The notes: generated by a model from the letters alone, not told the origin. Counted from the first letter of the stretch, positions 1 through 10,800 are shown. The stretch: 64,000 nt of DNA from JALONH01 sp046329235 (GCA_046329235.1 JAXLVA010000001.1:2356001-2420000); one strand, 5' to 3'. Made by a program: numbers and translations.

Positions 1-908
1 TAATCCCAAACACGTTTCCCTTGAATAGAAACATTTTTAGTATACAACACCCAACGGTGAGGCCACAACAATTCACCCCAACCATCCGGATCTCCTTGAA
101 TAATAAATACTACATTGTCGATATTCCCATCGTTATTAGCATCCGTTAACAAAGAAGCCGGCACTTGGTTTTTCACAGCATTAACAGCATCCACTAATAA
201 AGAATGTTCACGATCGGTAGAACTTGTACCACCTGCCCCATATCCATCAGGAGTATTTTTTTGATAATATGTTCTAGGTCGATAGTGGTTATAAGTTACT
301 ACTGTGGATGAAGTTTGATTCGGATAGAAATAAGTTTTAATATCAATTTTGTTTTGAGAGACTTCTTTATAAAAACCACGAACAGAAGTTTGGGTTAACG
401 AATTAAAACTATTTTCAAAATAAGATAAAGGTCGAGTAAAGGTAGGTTGATTACTTAAACGAATAAAAATAACCAACTCATTCATTTGACTACCAAAGTT
501 AGGCGCCGCTTCCACACCTGCGTATTGATAACCTCCGGTCAACACATCTTCATGTGAAGCTTTATATTCTCTGACTTTAGCTTCATAGGCCGCACTTGAG
601 ATATTTATCCCCGGCATTAATCCTACAAAAGAAGGATTCGTTTCTCCAACTTTATATCCGGAAGGAATCACCTCTTGGGTTGCGTTTAATTTAGCATACT
701 CAAAGTAACCAGTCGCTTCATTTTTGATAATGGTAAAATTCAGTGAATCATGATACCAGTTATGAATTTCATTTCCGGTAACAAATACAGCTAATACCTT
801 TCCATCAGGCTGAGTGATCGTTACAGGTAGTGCTTTGTAATAAGAGGCATAACTATACCCTGATACCAGAAATAGTAGAAGCCAAAAGTTTCGTAAACAT
901 GTTTTCAT
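1..908 (-). CDS. M6-family-like secreted metalloprotease, N-terminal part
   Basis: An open reading frame runs from an ATG at 908 to the window edge with no stop, giving 302 codons of a longer protein. The first 22 or so residues form a signal peptide (MKTC, then a hydrophobic stretch ending near SYA). The segment then resembles the N-terminal region of M6 (immune inhibitor A-like) peptidases: a pro-region, followed near the edge by VVFIIQGDPDGWGELLWPHR, which matches the strand and 'WxHRW' region that precedes the zinc site in this family. The HExxH motif would lie beyond the edge, so activity cannot be judged. It starts 34 bases after the GH43 gene ends and reads the same way, so it is probably the third gene of the glycosidase operon. 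Confidence 0.7.
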   Translation of the reverse strand, partial: MKTCLRNFWLLLFLVSGYSYASYYKALPVTITQPDGKVLAVFVTGNEIHNWYHDSLNFTIIKNEATGYFEYAKLNATQEVIPSGYKVGETNPSFVGLMPGINISSAAYEAKVREYKASHEDVLTGGYQYAGVEAAPNFGSQMNELVIFIRLSNQPTFTRPLSYFENSFNSLTQTSVRGFYKEVSQNKIDIKTYFYPNQTSSTVVTYNHYRPRTYYQKNTPDGYGAGGTSSTDREHSLLVDAVNAVKNQVPASLLTDANNDGNIDNVVFIIQGDPDGWGELLWPHRWVLYTKNVSIQGKRVWD

Positions 909-942
909 CGGAGTTAAAGTTTAGGTTCAACAATGGTTAGCA

Positions 943-3912
943 TTATTGTTTAATGAAAGGCTGGGCAAAAAAATCTGTATCATTAAACAGTTTTAACAAA
1001 TACATACCGGAAGGTATGTCAGGAGAAAATTCATGAGCAGTGAAATTATTTTCTTTATACAATAACATTCCATCTATCGTATACAATTCAATATTTATAT
1101 ATTCAGCAGCGTAGGTTAATTGAATTTTATTTTGAAATGGATTAGGATAAGCAAACACTTTTTGTTCCGCCAACTGAATTGCTTTGATTTCACTCCAAGA
1201 GAACTTACCATCATTGTCCACTTGTTTTAGTTTATAATATACATGACTTGATATTTCCAGATCAACATCCTTCCATTGATACGATTGAATTGAACTCGTT
1301 GAATTATTTGCCGAAACAAATCCAACTGAATCATATGAAATTCCATCGCTTGAACGATAGATTTCAAACCCTTTATTATTGAATTCATTTGAGGTTAGCC
1401 ATTGCAACAAAACAGTTGAAGGCTTTAACAAATGCGCATCAAACGAAATCCAATCAACGGGCATGGTAGCCGAGCAATCCGTTATTTTAAAATTATCAAA
1501 TGCTACTTGAGTATTAAAACCTCTATAGCCTGCCTTACCGGATAAAATCGGATTGTCATCTGTGTATTGAAAAAGTGGAATAATAAGATTTTCTAAATAA
1601 ACAGAAATTAAATTTCCCTTTGCTACAACTTTCAACGTATACCAACGTCCTGCTTGAAGAGATTGATTTTGAAAATGCAACTCTGACCAATTGTAATTTT
1701 GTTTTCCTAATTGAACACCACCGGGTTGAACACCTACATAATAACCTTGATAAAAATCAGTACCTAATCGAGAATCATTATTAGCTAATCCATTCGCCGG
1801 ATTTTGTACTCTAAATATAAGACCTGCATTTCCAGTAGAAGGACATTGTATAGAAGTTTCAACACAGTAATCCATCCAACCCGCATTACCGATAGCACGT
1901 TTACCCCAACCGGACAAAACTGCTTGATTATTTTGTACCGACCAATTTCCATCGCTGTAGTTCCAAGCTCCGCTAAACGAATTATTAAATGCTTCATTTA
2001 TTTCAGTAATGTTAGCGGCAGCATTAAATCGTATGGTATAGAAATCAAATTCACCGGCTACCGTTTCTATTTTAATGGTATGATTACCGGCCGGTAAACT
2101 TTTCAAAGGAATCATAAATGTATTCCAATTATCCCAACCACCTGTAAAAGGCAATGTTTGAATGCCTGATATATCTGTTTGATCACACCATATTCTTACT
2201 TTAGTATTTGGAGTAGGTGTAGCATATCGCAAACCAATGTGATACAAACCGGCATTACGAATATTCACATTGTAGTTATACCATTCACCGGTAGCGTTCC
2301 ATCCGATGTTATAACCACCATCCGGATTAGCGCGAATATCTACATCTGAATTTCTATAAGCGCCTCCTGTATTCCCTGCAGACAAATCATTGTATGCAGC
2401 ACCATTTGCCCCTTTATTGAAATGAACTGCTTCTATTGTCCCCGGTATTGGTTTATAAAAATTAAAAATACCACTTCCATCTACCTGATTACTAAAAGCA
2501 ATATATCCAAAATCAGCGTGATCATTTTTACATGTGTATCCAACATTACCACCTAACAAACCATACACACTGCCGGCATGTTTTAACATACCATTTATAT
2601 ATACTCTACATTCATTACCATTTTTTTCAATACGAATGCATTGCCATTTCTGATAGTTCCAACCACCTGGCATGTTAATGCTTGTAAACTCACGTTGAAC
2701 TCCATTCGTTTTCCATTCTATCTCCAACTTATTATCAAAGCTACTTAATACAGCTTTGCCATAGTTTGATTCATCTGTATAGCAGAAAAGAACACCCATA
2801 CGTGCATCATTCCCTCCTCTTCCAAATTCTTTTAAATTAAATTCTGCTGTGAAGTCTGCGTTTGACACCGATTGACTCACCTGACTATACCATTGTGAAG
2901 TACCTGTCAAGTCTTGCCACATCAACTGTTGATTAAAAATCCCCCAATTACCTCCGCCAATATTTCGCCAAGTTGTACCAATATCATTACGTTGAAATCG
3001 ATCATGAAAATCAGGGAGTGTTGGATTTGGTTGAACCCAGTTAGTAGGCCCATACACTACCATTTTAGAACCATTAAATCCATGCGGATCTAAATTCAAT
3101 TTTCGAAGTGGGCCTTGTCCGCCATCTCCCAATAAATTGTGATAAGCGATATACCAAGTATCTAAATCAGGCCCTATACAAGAACCGCTATGCCCTAAAC
3201 CATAAAAGGAGCCTTCCGTATTTAAAACAATCGGATTGTTTTTTCCCGGAGTATATGGCCCTGTAGGACTCGTTGATACACCGTATGCGACACGATAACC
3301 ACGACTAAAAACATGGTTACCAGTATAGGTGATATAATAAAGACCATTTCGTTTGAATATTGTAGAGCCTTCTGTCCATTCATTTAAACTAGCACCTACC
3401 GCTATATCCGGACCATTAATGGACAATGGAGAATTCATTGCATTGGCATAAATTTGAGGAAACCCTGCATGAGTAAAATAACAACGAGCATCATCATCAA
3501 CAAATACACTTCCATCAATCGAGTGCCCTAAGTTTCCGGTCCGCACCACAAACGGACCGGTAGGGCTATCGCTGGTTAAGATAAAGTGTCCATTTCCCGC
3601 AGGAGATGTATACATATAAAAAACTCCATTATAGTAAATTACTTCCGGAGCATACGCTCCTTTGGTAATTGGATCTGTTGCACATAAACCTTCATAGGTC
3701 CAATTGATATAATCCCAAGTACTCCAAACCTTCACACCTATTTGATCATCTCTAGTGCTGCAGTACAAGTAAAACTTACCTGCATACTTAAGTATATATG
3801 GATCACCTATACCATAGTTAGACCATTCCTGTGGGAGTGTTCTTGGGTTCGCGACTTGTGCTTTTGATAAGAGCGACCAAAATATAAAAACGATGATTAT
3901 ACACGCTCGCAT
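943..3912 (-). CDS. Secreted GH43 glycoside hydrolase with CBM6 and T9SS sorting domain
   Basis: This 989-aa exported enzyme should cleave arabinose- or xylose-containing glycans. A signal peptide covers residues 1-19. A five-bladed GH43 domain follows (about 25-310) with the expected acidic triad: Asp37 in GIGDPYI (base), Asp133 in SIDGS (pKa modulator) and Glu181 in WTEGS (acid). Next come a concanavalin-like module (about 320-500), a CBM6-type carbohydrate-binding module (about 505-640, GGYNIGW...GEWYNY), a second concanavalin-like module (650-830), a short Fn3-like part and a T9SS type A sorting domain (YPNPF to the C-terminus, about 910-989). It starts one base after the stop of the GH26-like gene, so the two are co-translated. 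The substrate within the GH43 range (arabinan, xylan side chains or others) cannot be fixed from sequence. Confidence 0.9.
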   Translation of the reverse strand: MRACIIIVFIFWSLLSKAQVANPRTLPQEWSNYGIGDPYILKYAGKFYLYCSTRDDQIGVKVWSTWDYINWTYEGLCATDPITKGAYAPEVIYYNGVFYMYTSPAGNGHFILTSDSPTGPFVVRTGNLGHSIDGSVFVDDDARCYFTHAGFPQIYANAMNSPLSINGPDIAVGASLNEWTEGSTIFKRNGLYYITYTGNHVFSRGYRVAYGVSTSPTGPYTPGKNNPIVLNTEGSFYGLGHSGSCIGPDLDTWYIAYHNLLGDGGQGPLRKLNLDPHGFNGSKMVVYGPTNWVQPNPTLPDFHDRFQRNDIGTTWRNIGGGNWGIFNQQLMWQDLTGTSQWYSQVSQSVSNADFTAEFNLKEFGRGGNDARMGVLFCYTDESNYGKAVLSSFDNKLEIEWKTNGVQREFTSINMPGGWNYQKWQCIRIEKNGNECRVYINGMLKHAGSVYGLLGGNVGYTCKNDHADFGYIAFSNQVDGSGIFNFYKPIPGTIEAVHFNKGANGAAYNDLSAGNTGGAYRNSDVDIRANPDGGYNIGWNATGEWYNYNVNIRNAGLYHIGLRYATPTPNTKVRIWCDQTDISGIQTLPFTGGWDNWNTFMIPLKSLPAGNHTIKIETVAGEFDFYTIRFNAAANITEINEAFNNSFSGAWNYSDGNWSVQNNQAVLSGWGKRAIGNAGWMDYCVETSIQCPSTGNAGLIFRVQNPANGLANNDSRLGTDFYQGYYVGVQPGGVQLGKQNYNWSELHFQNQSLQAGRWYTLKVVAKGNLISVYLENLIIPLFQYTDDNPILSGKAGYRGFNTQVAFDNFKITDCSATMPVDWISFDAHLLKPSTVLLQWLTSNEFNNKGFEIYRSSDGISYDSVGFVSANNSTSSIQSYQWKDVDLEISSHVYYKLKQVDNDGKFSWSEIKAIQLAEQKVFAYPNPFQNKIQLTYAAEYINIELYTIDGMLLYKENNFTAHEFSPDIPSGMYLLKLFNDTDFFAQPFIKQ

Positions 3913-3913
3913 C

Positions 3914-6900
3914 TTACAACTTGGTCAATCGTTCTACAAACACTTGTTCTTGTTGAATGATTTTAATCACATATGTACCACTGGATAAATCAACATGTAC
4001 CCAATTAGCTGCGCCTAGATTACTTTTCCAAACTAACTTACCATCAGCTTGCCATACTTCGATGGTTGACTCTTGATCAACGTCTATATAAAAACTACCT
4101 TCTGTAGGATTAGGATAGATGGCTATCTTTTTAGTCAGCCCCGGCGTCACAGCCGTAGTAGCACAATCTACCACTGATACCGCCGGTACTACTCCGGTAG
4201 TACCTCCACTACATTTACCACATACATCGATCGCGGCAGTACCACCCCATTCATTGTTACAATCTTGAACACATGATTGTAAGCCAGTTGTTCCTCCCAC
4301 ACAGCGTTGACAATTATCTAACACCGCATTACCATGAGGTACTCCCGCACAATCTAAACATGACTGTTCCGTTACGCCACAACCACAATTGCCCGGTAAT
4401 AACTTATTCCCATCATTCGGACATTCATCTCCTGCTACTGCTACATAACCTACAGGTTGGGTACACGATTGCATTGATGGAGAGGAACTGCCCTTGCCAT
4501 CTCCATCCGCATCCGCGTACCATACCTGCTTACCTTTAATAGTTGCATTGAATGGATTACAATCATCCCCATCCAATACTCCATCATTATCATCATCCGT
4601 ATCACAGGCATCCGGTGTACCGTCTTGATCAAAATCATTTGCATCATTTCCATTCGGGCATATGTCATTACAATTCATCACTCCATCACCATCTGAGTCT
4701 ATATCTAAGTTGGCACAGCCACAAACTCCAGGTGCTATCTTATTTGCATTATTCGGACAAGCATCGCCTGCTACTGCTACATAACCAGTAGGCTTCGTAC
4801 ATGCTAATTGCGTGACGGCAGGATCGCCTTTACCATCACCATCCGTATCAGCATACCAGATTGTTTTTCCTTTGATTTGATTATTGGTTGGATTACAATC
4901 ATCCGCATCGGCCACACCGTCGTTATCATCATCCGGATCGCATGCATCCGGAATACCGTCTTGATCAAAATCTATTGCATCATTTCCATTCGGACAGATA
5001 TCATTACAATTCATTACTCCATCTCCATCAGCGTCTGCATCGGCTACGTTACAGCCACAAACTCCCGGTGCTATCTTATTCGCATTATTCGGACAAGCAT
5101 CACCCGCTACTGCTACATAACCATTAGGCTTCGTACATGCTAATTGTGTTACTGCAGGATCGCCTTTACCATCGCCATCCGTATCAGCATACCAGATTGT
5201 TTTTCCTTTGATTTGATTATTGGTTGGATTACAATCATCTGCATCGGCTACACCATCGTTATCGTCATCCGTGTCTACACAATCGGCTATGCCATCGTTA
5301 TCTGTATCTAATGTAGTTTTACCTGTATTACCACCTACACATACGCCGCAGGCATCTAACGTAGCAGTACCGTTGGTTACACCATTGCAATCCGTCGTAG
5401 TTGGATAATGGATATATCTAGAGGTGTATAAATTGTTTTTCCAATAACTTAAAGTTGTTGCTAATTTTTCTACACGCGAGTCACCCCATTGGTCACTCCA
5501 TCCGTGTGCCACCCAATTACTATTGATATAGGTGAATGCTTTCACATTAAACTCTTCTATCAAGGCTAACACTTTAGCCATATAACCATTTTGATGTGCA
5601 GCCGTATTTTGCTGTGTTGTGTGTGATTGCGCTGCAGCTTCTGAAATGATAATTGGTTTTTGAATGGTATTTTTTGCCCAAGTCAAACACTGACGAACAT
5701 TATCATCCATGGCTTGAGTAGTGGGGCAGTTATTGAAAGGAGGATTAGGACCTTCCCAAGTAGGCCAACACACATCATGATTAAAAATGGATAAACCAAA
5801 CCAATCTACATAGGTGCTACCGGGATATAACCACTTGGCATCATTGAATCCGCGTACCGGATGAAAAATAAATGCTGCATTACTTACTTGATTCGTTACT
5901 CGAATTCGCTGTGCTATATAATTGTAGGCATCTCTATAGGCATTCAAATCAAACTCTACAATCTGATCCGCTTTTTCTAATGGATTAATTCCTTGTGAAG
6001 TGTATTTATTAAGAATGTCAATAAACTCAGTAGTAGTTTTATTGGCAAACATGTTTAAGCTTACTTCATAATCGATACGAACTAAAAATTTCAAGCCAGG
6101 TTTATTTTTCATGGATGCAGCGATCATATCAATCTTAGCATCCCACACACCGGCAGTAATATCTTTACAAGCTTTCCATACCGCGTTTGGACCAGTATAG
6201 CCACCTGCAGCCGGATTGTCTTTAATACTTATAGCTAACTGACAATAGGACAAAGGATAATTCGTATTGATATAATTTAAAAATGCTTCATTGTTGGCAT
6301 CATCCCCTTGATTGATTTTACCTGTATAGATTTCTGCATAATGTGATGTACCGGCCGGTGGACGCTGAGTATTGGTTACATAACTTTGATATTCCTGTGT
6401 ATACGTTTGTCCTATTAATACTAAAGTTTTTCCATCCACAGGAGCATAGTTAGGCGCTGAAGTATTACCTGTTCCTCCTGTAGTTCCACCTCCGGTTGAA
6501 CCACCACCCGTAGAGCCTCCACCACTTGTAGTGTTTTCTAATTGAGTAAATAGTTGATCACTACCATGAATCCAAAATGAAGAGTTTAATTCCGTCAACC
6601 ACTTCTGACGAATACCTGCATTCATTTGTACACGACTATCTCCCCAGTAACCTTCATTGTAGGGAGGGCCCCATTTAGGTTGTGCATCCCAATTACAATT
6701 GATATAAGAAACAACACGAATTACATCGCTGTTTTGATGGATGTAATTAAAAAATGGTTGGAACCATTCGTTCCATATTTGATCTGCTGTTTTAGTAATA
6801 GGATTTGTACCCGGTGCACCACCCAACATTGTATTGATGTAACGGTAGTTTAAGTTTTTTAAATCATATCCTTGAGGAGCAGCTTCACACACCATCACTG

Positions 6901-7690
6901 GCTTATTATGTGCTCTTGCTAAATCAAGTAGTTCATTAGTTAAACTTACTTGTTGCGGTGTATTTAAAAACCACGAATACCCTAAGTAGTCTACATAATT
7001 ATCGCCCGGATACCATTCCGAAATATCTTCGTGATAACCTTCTAGAATATCATCCACGGGAGAAGTACAAGCTTGTAACACCATCATAGTTTTAGGTGCT
7101 TGCGGACGAATTAAATCTACGATACGTTTATAAGCATTTTTAAAATTCGTTCGGTTCTCATATCCAAGATTCCACTTGCCATCAAACTCATAACCTATGC
7201 GTAAAAAAACCGGCTTGTTAATGGTCTTTAAAAAAGTGGCAAGACGATTAATTTGTGCATCATAATCACCAGCGGCTATTTTGGACAAACCATTAGGATA
7301 AAATTCCTCAGTCATATAAATACCGATGGAAAGTGTGGAAGTTGAAAACCCATAAGCAGCATTATGGGTATTTAAAGGACCAGCACCCCAATCAATATCC
7401 GGAGCAGCGGTGCCAGTTAAGGTTTCTCCCAAACCGCCAAAAGGGAAATAGGCTCCCGGCTGGTTCACATCATATAAATTACAATAGGAAGTGACTCCCC
7501 CCGGAGTTGGAAAATACCCGGAACCTGTATATTCTGAAATGGATTGTAAATCTTGGCCAACTATAAAGAGCGTTTTACCGGTTGGCGGTACTATAGATTG
7601 TGCCCATAGTACCCCCGGTAAAACCAGTAACTGGACCAGTAAACAAAATAAAAATATCCACTTAAATAAGACTTTAGTATAAACGTACAT
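3914..7690 (-). CDS. Secreted protein with two tandem GH26-like catalytic modules, TSP3 calcium repeats and T9SS sorting domain
   Basis: This 1258-aa exported protein has a signal peptide (about 1-31), then two related (beta/alpha)8-type modules at about 36-375 and 415-765. Both begin with a similar strand (GKTLFIVGQ and GKTLVLIGQ). Both keep the two clan GH-A glutamates: acid/base in RIGYEF (about residue 168) and RIDYEV (about 542), nucleophile in VMVCEAAP (about 270) and IIISEAAA (about 684). The modules are joined by a Gly/Ser/Thr linker. They resemble GH26 mannanase/glucanase-type enzymes, but the usual RxxHE is RxxYE, so the assignment is to clan or family level only. Residues 770-1110 are three copies of a 112-aa thrombospondin type 3 unit with DxDxDG calcium loops, then a Cys-rich stretch and a T9SS sorting domain (YPNPTEG to the end). 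It is first in the operon with GH43, with the promoter region directly upstream. Confidence 0.8.
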   Translation of the reverse strand: MYVYTKVLFKWIFLFCLLVQLLVLPGVLWAQSIVPPTGKTLFIVGQDLQSISEYTGSGYFPTPGGVTSYCNLYDVNQPGAYFPFGGLGETLTGTAAPDIDWGAGPLNTHNAAYGFSTSTLSIGIYMTEEFYPNGLSKIAAGDYDAQINRLATFLKTINKPVFLRIGYEFDGKWNLGYENRTNFKNAYKRIVDLIRPQAPKTMMVLQACTSPVDDILEGYHEDISEWYPGDNYVDYLGYSWFLNTPQQVSLTNELLDLARAHNKPVMVCEAAPQGYDLKNLNYRYINTMLGGAPGTNPITKTADQIWNEWFQPFFNYIHQNSDVIRVVSYINCNWDAQPKWGPPYNEGYWGDSRVQMNAGIRQKWLTELNSSFWIHGSDQLFTQLENTTSGGGSTGGGSTGGGTTGGTGNTSAPNYAPVDGKTLVLIGQTYTQEYQSYVTNTQRPPAGTSHYAEIYTGKINQGDDANNEAFLNYINTNYPLSYCQLAISIKDNPAAGGYTGPNAVWKACKDITAGVWDAKIDMIAASMKNKPGLKFLVRIDYEVSLNMFANKTTTEFIDILNKYTSQGINPLEKADQIVEFDLNAYRDAYNYIAQRIRVTNQVSNAAFIFHPVRGFNDAKWLYPGSTYVDWFGLSIFNHDVCWPTWEGPNPPFNNCPTTQAMDDNVRQCLTWAKNTIQKPIIISEAAAQSHTTQQNTAAHQNGYMAKVLALIEEFNVKAFTYINSNWVAHGWSDQWGDSRVEKLATTLSYWKNNLYTSRYIHYPTTTDCNGVTNGTATLDACGVCVGGNTGKTTLDTDNDGIADCVDTDDDNDGVADADDCNPTNNQIKGKTIWYADTDGDGKGDPAVTQLACTKPNGYVAVAGDACPNNANKIAPGVCGCNVADADADGDGVMNCNDICPNGNDAIDFDQDGIPDACDPDDDNDGVADADDCNPTNNQIKGKTIWYADTDGDGKGDPAVTQLACTKPTGYVAVAGDACPNNANKIAPGVCGCANLDIDSDGDGVMNCNDICPNGNDANDFDQDGTPDACDTDDDNDGVLDGDDCNPFNATIKGKQVWYADADGDGKGSSSPSMQSCTQPVGYVAVAGDECPNDGNKLLPGNCGCGVTEQSCLDCAGVPHGNAVLDNCQRCVGGTTGLQSCVQDCNNEWGGTAAIDVCGKCSGGTTGVVPAVSVVDCATTAVTPGLTKKIAIYPNPTEGSFYIDVDQESTIEVWQADGKLVWKSNLGAANWVHVDLSSGTYVIKIIQQEQVFVERLTKL
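4486..5270 (-). repeat. 336-bp direct repeats coding for TSP3 units
   Basis: The DNA repeats with a period of exactly 336 bp (for example 4827, 5163 and, more diverged, 4491). The two upstream copies are nearly identical over more than 100 bases, with only scattered third-position changes. Each unit encodes 112 residues holding paired calcium loops (DTDGDG, DDDNDG, DADGDG) and the CPNG/CGC cysteines. The near identity points to recent in-frame duplication or gene conversion. Confidence 0.9.
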
Positions 7691-7711
7691 ATCTCTGATT
7701 TTTTAATTAAT

Positions 7712-7719
7712 CAAAGATA
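7712..7719 (-). promoter_or_regulatory. -7 element of the glycosidase operon promoter
   Basis: On the minus strand this reads TATCTTTG, an exact match to the Bacteroidota -7 consensus TAnnTTTG. It would place the transcript start near 7705, only about 15 bases before the start codon at 7690. No TTTG is found at the normal 19-21 bp spacing (nearest TTTTTG is 24 bp away), as expected for a promoter that needs an activator. Confidence 0.6.
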
Positions 7720-7721
7720 TA

Positions 7722-7779
7722 TTTGAATGATTTCAAGGCGTTTCAAAAATCATTCAATCATATATAAAAATCATTCAAT
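7722..7779 (-). promoter_or_regulatory. Putative operator of the hybrid two-component regulator
   Basis: Three copies of one 11-bp core lie between the regulator and the glycosidase operon. Two are direct repeats on the plus strand, AAAAATCATTCAAT at 7745-7758 and 7766-7779, exactly 21 bp apart (two helical turns). The third is inverted, TTTGAATGATTT at 7722-7733, abutting the -7 element. The direct pair covers roughly -40 to -75 from the predicted start, the usual place for an activator that contacts polymerase. Binding by the neighbouring AraC-type regulator is inferred from position. Confidence 0.6.
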
Positions 7780-7802
7780 GATTATAACACACTGAATATG
7801 TG

Positions 7803-10800
7803 TTATTTATTTTTAAGTTCGGTGGGATTAAATCCAAAATGTTTCTTAAAGGAGGAGGTAAAATAGGAAGGACTATTAAAGCCGGTTTCGGTGGCAATTT
7901 CCGAAATATTCATTTTACCCTCTTTTAATAAAGCTAGGCTTTTTCGCATGCGAATATTTCGAATAAAATTATTGGCCGAAAGACCGGTCAAACTTTTGAG
8001 AGTTCTATATAAGGTAGATTTACTCAACCCTATACTTTTAGCTATAAAATCAACGGAGAGCTCCGTTGAACTTAAATTCGATTCAATTACTTGAATTACC
8101 TTTTCTAAAAATGCTTTATTAATAGGGTTGTCTGTTAAAGATTCTACCGGTAGTTGATCTAAGAAAAAGTGCTTTCTCTTTTTCTCTTGATTTTCAAAAT
8201 ATGAAGATAAATGTAAAAGGATTTCTTCCCCCAGCACCGGTTTAGCTAAAAAAACATCGGCACCTGAGGCGATTGCATCTTTTCTTATATCGGGAGACGG
8301 ATTTCCCGACACTAACATACAAGGTATGTGAGATGTGTTGGCATGAGATTTTATCTTTTTACACAAATCGATTCCGGACACTTCGTCTAGATTAATATCT
8401 AGAACTGCCATATCAGGAACGTTCGTTTCCAACCAAACGAGTGCTTCTTTACCACTTCTTAATTCATATACATTCACATATTCGGTCAAATATTGAATTA
8501 ATGCCCAGCGTACAGCATCATCATCTTCAACCAATAAAATGGTTTTATCTTTTAATAGCTCTTGATTAAAAGTAGAGACAGCTTCTACTATTTTCACCTC
8601 TGATATTTGTTGCTCCTCCTCGGAAGTATTTACCGATGCATTTAATGGCAACCAGATAAAGAAAGTAGCACCACTGCCCGGCAGACTTGCTGCTTCTATT
8701 TTTCCACCTAAGCGCGAAAGCATATCATAACAAATACTCAAGCCTAAACCTGCACCTTCTTTTAATGATGCTGACTTAGCTCCTTGTAAACCTCTACCGG
8801 AAATCACACTGTTCACTTCATCTGCATCAAAACCTTTCCCATAATCCGTTACACGAATACCTATGCTTTCTCCTTTTAATATACCCCACTCTATTTCAAT
8901 CACACTATTTACTTCTGAATAACGAATAGCATTCGCCACTATATTTCTCCATGAGGCTTGTATCAACGGTATTACAAATCGAACAGACGGTTCAATATCC
9001 GGACGTTTAATATTAAACTTGATTTGTTTCTCTTTTACTAAATCATTACACTCCTGCAAGACTTTATTCCAACTAGTTTCAAATGAAACGGACTCATACA
9101 CATTATCATCTTGACTTGATAAGGTGGAAACCCAGGTTAACAAATCGGTAGCTAAAACATTCAATCCTTCGGCACTCTCTTTCATCTTCTCTACAACGAA
9201 AGCTGCGGAACTATCATCCACTACTTTCAATAGGGCAGCAAAGCGCTGTAATGGACCTCGAATATCGTGACTCACCACACCAATCAATTTAGTTTGGAAT
9301 GAATTCCAGTTTTCTAATTGTTGATTATATTTTTCTAAATGATATTTATTCTCTAGCAACTCCGTTTGTTGTTGCATGATGGTTTTATTCTTATCATTAA
9401 TTTCTACTACCTGCTCTACTAATTGATGATTACTATCTTGCAATTCACGAGTACGTTCTTCGATTTGGTCTTTCAACAATTGGTTTCTTTTTTGAATAGC
9501 ACGAGTTCTCCAATAGATAATCAAATAAACAATGAGCACTGCAAAAAGTAAGACACCAACTTTAAACCACCAAGTATTCCACCATGGTGGAGAAACAACA
9601 ATCATCATTAACACTACCGGTTCATCGGAGGAATTATGTGCCTTTACTAAAAGTCTATACTTACCTGGATTTAAGTTAGTATAAGACAACGTTTGGTTAC
9701 GCGCACCATGTAAATACCATCTGGTATCAAATCCTTCTAACATGACCTCATATAAAACTTTATCCGGCACTAGAGGGTTGATCGGTGATACTCGAAATGA
9801 AAAAACATTTTCATTATAATGCAAAGATAAATGATGAACCCCATTAGGATCTATGTCATCTTTATCAATTTGTATTGGCTGCCCTAACAAATCGATATCT
9901 GTAATATAAAAACTACTCTTATAATCATTTTTAGATTGAGTAGTATTAATAGGAAGCCTAACTATATAATCAGCTGTAGTAGCATATATGTATCCATGAT
10001 GAATAATCATAGCGGTATGAGAAATTACCGATTCATCCGGCATTCCATCATAGTAGTCATATTTAATATAGGTGTTATCTTTTTTAAACAGTTGAAAAAC
10101 GCCATGCTCTGAACCTACAAAAATAGAATTCCCATTGTCTACTAAACCATATACACTAAAGGCACGATTATTTTCTCGCAATGAAACATCGATAATTTTT
10201 TTAGTAGAAAAATGGTATTGAATTACATTACCTTCTGCCATGGCTAAAAACAAAGTATCATGACGAACAATCATATCCATGCATTTTAATTGCAATTCGG
10301 ATACTAATCGAATATCCTCTGTTGAATATGCTTGATAAATTCGATCTTCACCACCCACCCAGATGGATTTGGAAATGGGGTCATAACTTAAACACCAAAT
10401 AGTATTGGATTGTAAAACTTTATTATCTTCTTTTTTAACAATCTTAATTTTCTTTGTTGCTAACTCCGGATGATCAAACACTTCCTCCGGCACCATAATT
10501 AATCCTCTTTGCCAACCACCAATCCATAAATTACCGGCACCGTCTTGTACCATATCATATACCTGAAAACCATTTCCTACGGCAAACAAGGAGTCAGGAA
10601 AAAACACTTTTTTGTCTAGTGATGGAGTAAATCGAAATAATCCTTTATCAGAAGCTAACCAGATATAATGGTCTTTATCCTCATAAAAAGTATTAAAATT
10701 ATACCCGGAAAAATCATCTTTGATTTTTAGATGAAACAAAGTAGAAGCGGATGATTGATAAACCTCAATCGAACCTTTTACAGTTGACACCCAAACTCGT

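Noticed and set aside
4486..5270. Possible CRISPR-like array
   Set aside because: The units are 336 bp, in frame and protein coding, with no short repeat-spacer pattern.
4273..5408. Plus-strand frames rich in His, Ser and Ile opposite the TSP3 repeats
   Set aside because: They are the antisense reading of Asp/Gly calcium-loop codons and repeat with the same 336-bp period.
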